DNA of 64,000 nucleotides, from NCBI RefSeq assembly GCF_051106095.1, contig NC_135786.1, positions 26,067,001-26,131,000 of the forward strand. Direction: 5' to 3'. The notes beneath the pieces were generated by a model. The model had not been told where the DNA came from. It did no database searches and was given only the letters and a program-made list of their open reading frames with translations. Shown here one piece after another: positions 59,405-64,000 of this stretch. Each line of letters starts with the position of its first letter. Position 1 is the stretch's first letter. Source of the stretch: Pogona vitticeps. Taxonomy: Eukaryota > Chordata > Lepidosauria > Squamata > Agamidae. The position numbers and the translations under genes are program-made.

Positions 59405-61170
59405 TTGTTATTATAATAATAATATGCTGTCAAGCCACTTCTGAATTAATAACTACCAGAAGGTCGTATTGTTAACAGCCCTGCTCAGGTCTTCCAGACT
59501 CAAGGGTACGGCATTCCTTACTGAATATGGCATGGATCTTTTGCTTTTCTTGCTGCTTTCAACTTTCCCTAGCACTGCTGTTTTTTCCAGTTAATCCTGC
59601 CTTCTCATGGTACATCTAAAGGAGAATAGCCGCAATTTAGTCATCTCTGCTTCTAGAAAATCAGGCTTGATTTGATCTGGTACCCATTTATTTGGCTTTC
59701 CGGCTATCCATTATATCTATAAAGCTCTCCTCCGACATGACATTTTGAGGAATGAATATTTTTCCTGACAGCTTTTATATGCATGCATAGTAGTCAAGAA
59801 TACCACCATATTGATAAAGTTGGCCTTAGTCTACAATAACACATCCTTGCACTCATGAATTTCCTCTAATACCTTCATAGGCACCTATCAAGGTCTCTGC
59901 TTCCTTCCAGTTTCTTGGCTGCAATCTTCATTTTTATTGATAAGTATACCAAGGTATAGAAAATTGTCAACAATTTCAATTTAAAGTCATGTAATTCTTA
60001 TGGATTCATGATTTTTGTCTTTATGCTTCTGCACTTTCTTCTTTAATCTTCATCACCAATTATTTCAGGTCATTGCTGCTTTCTGCCAGTAATATAGTGT
60101 TAACTCGAATATCTTAAATTATTGGTGTTTCTTCCACCAATTTCCACTTTTCCTTAATCTAATCCATTTTTCATATGGTCTTATGTATAGATAGAACAGA
60201 AAGGAAGATAAAATACACCCTTGTCTGACACTTCTGGCAATGGGAAACAGTATCTATGTATTCTGTCCTAATATTTGTCTTCTTGTCCAGACTGTAAGTA
60301 ATAGAGCAAGTTAATCAAATGTGGCACAGCAATTTCTTTTATAATGATCCATAACTTTTCATCTTCCACACAGTCAAAAGCCTTGCTGTAATAATCTACA
60401 AAGTAGCTTCTGATTATCATCTTTGGTATACTCAAATAGCCAGTACTGTATATATTTATGGTATTATCTCTAGTACCTCTTCCTTTCCTGATTCTAGTTT
60501 GACATTGGCATGTTTTTTGTGCAAAGTAGATATAACATTTCCAAACATTTCCTTTTTCCCTTAATTTTTTTTCCCTTCTCCCCCCCCCCGAAAAAAATTA
60601 ATTTTGGGGGGAAATTTACATCTCTAGAGAGAACTTAAATACATACAGTCTCAGAAGTCTTTCATTAAGGTCTTCATGTTATATAGTTTGAATACCCTGC
60701 CGTAGACATATTATTTATCATTGTAAACATGTTCCACACTCCATTTGTTTTTTGTTTTGTTTGTTTGTTTGTTGTTTTTATTTTTCTGGAAAAAATGACT
60801 TTGGAAAAAATGGGGGGGAAAACTTGTTTTCCCCCCAATGTTTCTTCCCCCCCCCCCGAGGCCTTCCCATCTCTAGTGCAAAGCCTTCAGCATCACTTTT
60901 GTTGAATAGAAAATTAATACATTGGTCTTGTAGTTATTATACTCTGTGACCTCTCTTGCTTTGGGGGTTGGAATGTATATTGAATTTTTCCACTGTGGGG
61001 ATAATTGATTTCCACATTTACGGGTGTATTCCTTTTTGGATTTGATAAATTTAGTCTCTGTAGCTTGAAATAGTTCTGCTGGTATCTCATCTATTCCTCG
61101 TGATCTCCAGGAGTAGATGAGATACCTCCAGGTTCTTTGAGAGTAGTTTTCTTGCTTTAGAGTTGGTAAA
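59405..61170 (-). mobile_element. RTE-clade LINE (non-BovB lineage), 1.8 kb, degraded
   Basis: On the minus strand the upstream end reads DEIPAELFQATETKFIKSKK and SPQWKNSIYIPTPKARE (the conserved RT N-terminal part). The other end shows the C-terminal block and tail near 59405-59600. G/C-run-rich inserts occupy about 60540-60885. Multiple frameshifts and stops. Confidence 0.75.
60540..60885. repeat. G/C-run and T-run rich inserts in the RTE LINE
   Basis: Two blocks both end in CATCTCTAG and contain long C runs and CCCCCC/GGGGGG pairs. The second also holds GTTTTGTTTGTTTGTTTG. CTAGAGATG is the terminus of the hAT-like elements at 9181 and 61342, so these may be remnants of the same superfamily. 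Confidence 0.4.
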
Positions 61171-61341
61171 AAAACATTAGTGGTTTGTTTCCTTGTTTCT
61201 GCTGAAATCAGAAATGACCAGAATGTTATGTTACTTTGGATTTCATTTGGAGTTGCTGGTACAGCCCTGGGGAGAGTTGATGCACAAGAAATAGTACCTG
61301 GATCAGTAGACCCTGTCCACCTCAGCACTAAAACTCTGAAC

Positions 61342-61668
61342 TAGAGATGGGGGAATTCATATATACAAATATGAATTCCCCCGCACAGGTGGACATAATG
61401 AGGGTCCAGCCCCCTGGGACCAGACTGTTCACTCACCTGTCCACTGCTGCAGCAGCTCCACACTTGCTTCCAATCACTCTGGAGCTTGTGGTCAACTAGC
61501 CAATCCTGGCAGAAGGCAGGAAGATGAGCCTCCCTGCCAGGCTAGTTGACCCCGAGCTCTGGAGCAATTGGAAGGGAGTGCAGAGCTGTGGCAGCAGCAG
61601 ATGGGGAGTGGACATTATGTCCACATGCACGGGGGTATTCATATACAAATATGAATGCCCCATCTCTA
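61342..61668. mobile_element. Foldback hAT-like MITE with perfect 8-bp duplication
   Basis: Ends TAGAGATGGGGGAATTCAT and ATGAATGCCCCATCTCTA are inverse. Exact CTCTGAAC copies flank it (61334-61341, 61669-61676). Each end has a subterminal palindrome (ATATTTGTATA-type core between GAATTC-like arms). The centre folds as arms about 61444-61500 and 61541-61600 with GTCAACTAGC / GCTAGTTGAC at the inner edge. Confidence 0.92.
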
Positions 61669-61864
61669 CTCTGAACTACGGTCTGCTTTCTGGCACTGTT
61701 TCAGTAATCTAATGAAATGTCAACAGCTGTGCTAGTAATAAGGATTCTATGTTGTATTATTCACTGTTTGTACTTAAATCAGTTTGACAGCAGGGTTACA
61801 AATACATTTAAAATCCTTACCTGCCAGCCTTACCTGCCAATTCACAGGGGTGGTGCTTTTAATT

Positions 61865-62112
61865 TCTAGGTGCCTCGTGTGGGTTTGGGTGGCTGACTGC
61901 AGAGTAAGGGGCTGGGAGTTCAATTCCCTACTGTGCCTTCCGGTAGAGATGCCAGCCAAATCACCTGGAACATTTGTGGCTTTTGGGGTTACATGCTATG
62001 TTGCTTTCTGCTAACTGCACCATCCTAGAACCATTTCTGAGCACTTTTTACCTATCAAAGCCTTAGAGGGTCACCATAAGTTGGAAATGTCTTGATGGCA
62101 CATAGTTAATTA
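61865..62112 (+). repeat. tRNA-derived SINE with RTE-type tail
   Basis: GGGAGTTCAATTCCCTACTG (B box) is clear, the A box is decayed. The tail has GAGGGTCACCATAAGTTGG and TCTTGATGGCACATAGTTAA. Confidence 0.65.
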
Positions 62113-64000
62113 TTAGGTGAGTTGGGATTTTTCTGCATGATCCATAAGTGTATCTGTTTGAAAAGGTTTCTAAATTCTTCAGGCTGGGATTGTTTCTCAT
62201 CTCTACAGTTACCTATAGAATGTGTGCCAGTAGGATTGCCTTTTGAAGTCCACAAATGTGATTCTTTGGCAAAAAGGATTCAAGACATCCATGAGTATTG
62301 CACTACTTCAAAGAGAAGTGTTTTTAATTTTCTTTCAATTTTATCTAGTATCTTTACCAGAAAGCCACACATTTGTGTTAGTATGTTAGCTATCTCAAAT
62401 TGAATATCTGACTTGCCAGTACATTTTCTCTTGACATCTCATGCCCTCAATCCTTGATGTTAATATTATCTATGTGAAAATGAATCTATTTATTGGTCAT
62501 TAAATCCTCAGCAGAGCATAAGGTTTCAACTAAACAGTCTTTGCACATTTCCCCTGGTTCTGCTGAACAAGCTGAGCTAGAAGAGACCTCTCTCCCAATT
62601 CCCTTTTGCTTTAAATGGAAAACTATATTAATCACTGAGATGCTGGTAGATGTGTTCACTAGAATCCTCTTTGGAATTAGAATGCACATATGCCAGCCAT
62701 TTTTCTGTGGACCTTTTACTTTACTACAGTTCTAAGATCACATTACATCTGTTATTTCTGCTTCCTGATTCTCCTTCCTATAATTTAGTTGGAGCCTCTG
62801 TAGCTTGTGACCCCATAAGCCAAACAAATGACTCTATAGGAAAAATCGGGACAAGGCCACATGGTCATGGAAACAATACAAATGCATGAGCAGGTGATGC
62901 CTTTAATCAACCATTACAAATATAAAACAAACAAGCAAACAAAAAAAAAATGAGCTTTTGATGATAAATCATTTTCTTCAAGGCTCTGCATCAAGTTCTT
63001 GTGGGCAGTTCCAAACTTACTGCTGTTTTTAATGTTCCAGATTCACATGGCTGATGGCGTAGAGGCCAGGCAAGCTTCTTAGATGGAAACAGCTGCAGCA
63101 TGCATGTTGGTTTCAAGCTCTTCTTCAGCAAGCAATTTGGAATTTATGACCTATCTCTTAAAACCGAGGATAGTCAGAGGCAATCTGGGCCCCCCCTCCT
63201 TCTCCCTTTCTGCCTTTTTGAAACCTAGAGAATTTCCCTTTAGCTGGGGGAGGGAAGGCTGCCCAGTTAACATGACCTGCCTCTGACAGAGATGGGATTA
63301 GGACTCTATAGTTTTCTAGTTTTGCTGTCTGAGGCAGAGTGGGGGACGCCAAAGCACTGGCAGGCTATACGTTTTGGTTTAACTTTGCTGAACTTGGTGT
63401 GTTCGATGTTATTGGAGGCTAACATGATGGGGGGAAGGGTCTCCTTTTGTGTAATTGTTTTAGTTAGTCAAAATTATAAATGGATTTGTTGTATGTATAT
63501 AGGTTTTCCTTTAGTTACAGTTTCTGTATTTCCAAGTAGCAAGAGCTTGAAGCTTCAAATAATTAATCCCATTTCTCTACTGAAACAGGACAGTTTCCTA
63601 AAATACAACAGCCTCTTATTTTTAAGCCACCCCTTCTCTAGTGCTTCAAATTGATTTCCATCTCCCCAGCTCCCAGTCCTTGCTTTGTAGCATACTACTT
63701 TCTCAAACATTGTGTAGGAATAATAGTAATTTCAAGTGCAGATATGATGTATACTACATTTCACGTGCAAACATGAAAAACATTATAAATTCTCAGCAAC
63801 CGAAATAGTAATCCTGAATGTTCAACCAGTATTTGTTCCCATTTGTGGATTGGTTAGTGTTACATGACCATCAGGCTCCAAATTCTGACAAACAGAACAA
63901 GGAAAAGGAAAATACAGTTTGCCTTAATTTATGGCATTTTCAGTTTTCGTAGCTTATTGTGAAATTTCAGTTTGTGCTTGAGAGGACTTTGGTCTCTCTC
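62113..64000. other. Unassigned DNA to the window end
   Basis: No exon or bounded repeat recognised. Short A-run at about 62941. Reading frames here are short and overlap on both strands. Confidence 0.4.

Overview
This is a vertebrate nuclear window, most likely from a squamate reptile (lizard or snake). The evidence is two 3' ends of BovB-type RTE LINEs, a nearly complete Sauria-type SINE whose tail matches BovB, many tRNA-derived SINEs, an L1 fragment and abundant short DNA transposons. Exons are small and separated by long introns. There are no bacterial-style genes, rRNA genes, CRISPR arrays or stand-alone tRNA genes.

Two protein-coding genes can be read exon by exon, both on the + strand and in the order known from human 20q13.12. 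DBNDD2 (coding exons 7407-17326; dysbindin-domain protein, casein kinase 1 binding) gives 166 residues from three coding exons, with a 9.2-kb second intron full of repeats. PIGT (coding 31158-45839; GPI transamidase subunit) gives 576 residues from twelve exons. Every junction has AG/GT borders and the reading phase is kept throughout. PIGT starts in a GC-rich promoter with two inverted CCAAT boxes. A third, unidentified promoter-like CpG island at about 49.54-50.12 kb has a possible tiny first coding exon on the + strand. No further exon could be recognised from there to the window end.

Layout: 1-7.4 kb, upstream of DBNDD2 (a Tc1/mariner-like element with an internal minisatellite, LINE scraps). 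7.4-17.3 kb, DBNDD2. 17.3-31 kb, intergenic DNA with a large RTE LINE, several SINEs and foldback DNA transposons. 31-46.1 kb, PIGT, with two DNA transposons and several SINE or LINE pieces in its introns. 46.1-49.5 kb, intergenic with a BovB 3' end. 49.5-50.1 kb, CpG island. 50.1-64 kb, repeats (a SINE split by a younger insertion, BovB, RTE, a hAT-like foldback element) and unassigned DNA.

The two genes do unrelated jobs, and their adjacency is conserved synteny rather than a pathway. No new multi-gene system was found. The most unusual structure is the high share of short DNA transposons that are long inverted repeats (foldbacks). Several lie in introns, where transcripts would form long hairpins; one of these, in PIGT intron 8, carries mirror-image reading frames on its two strands.
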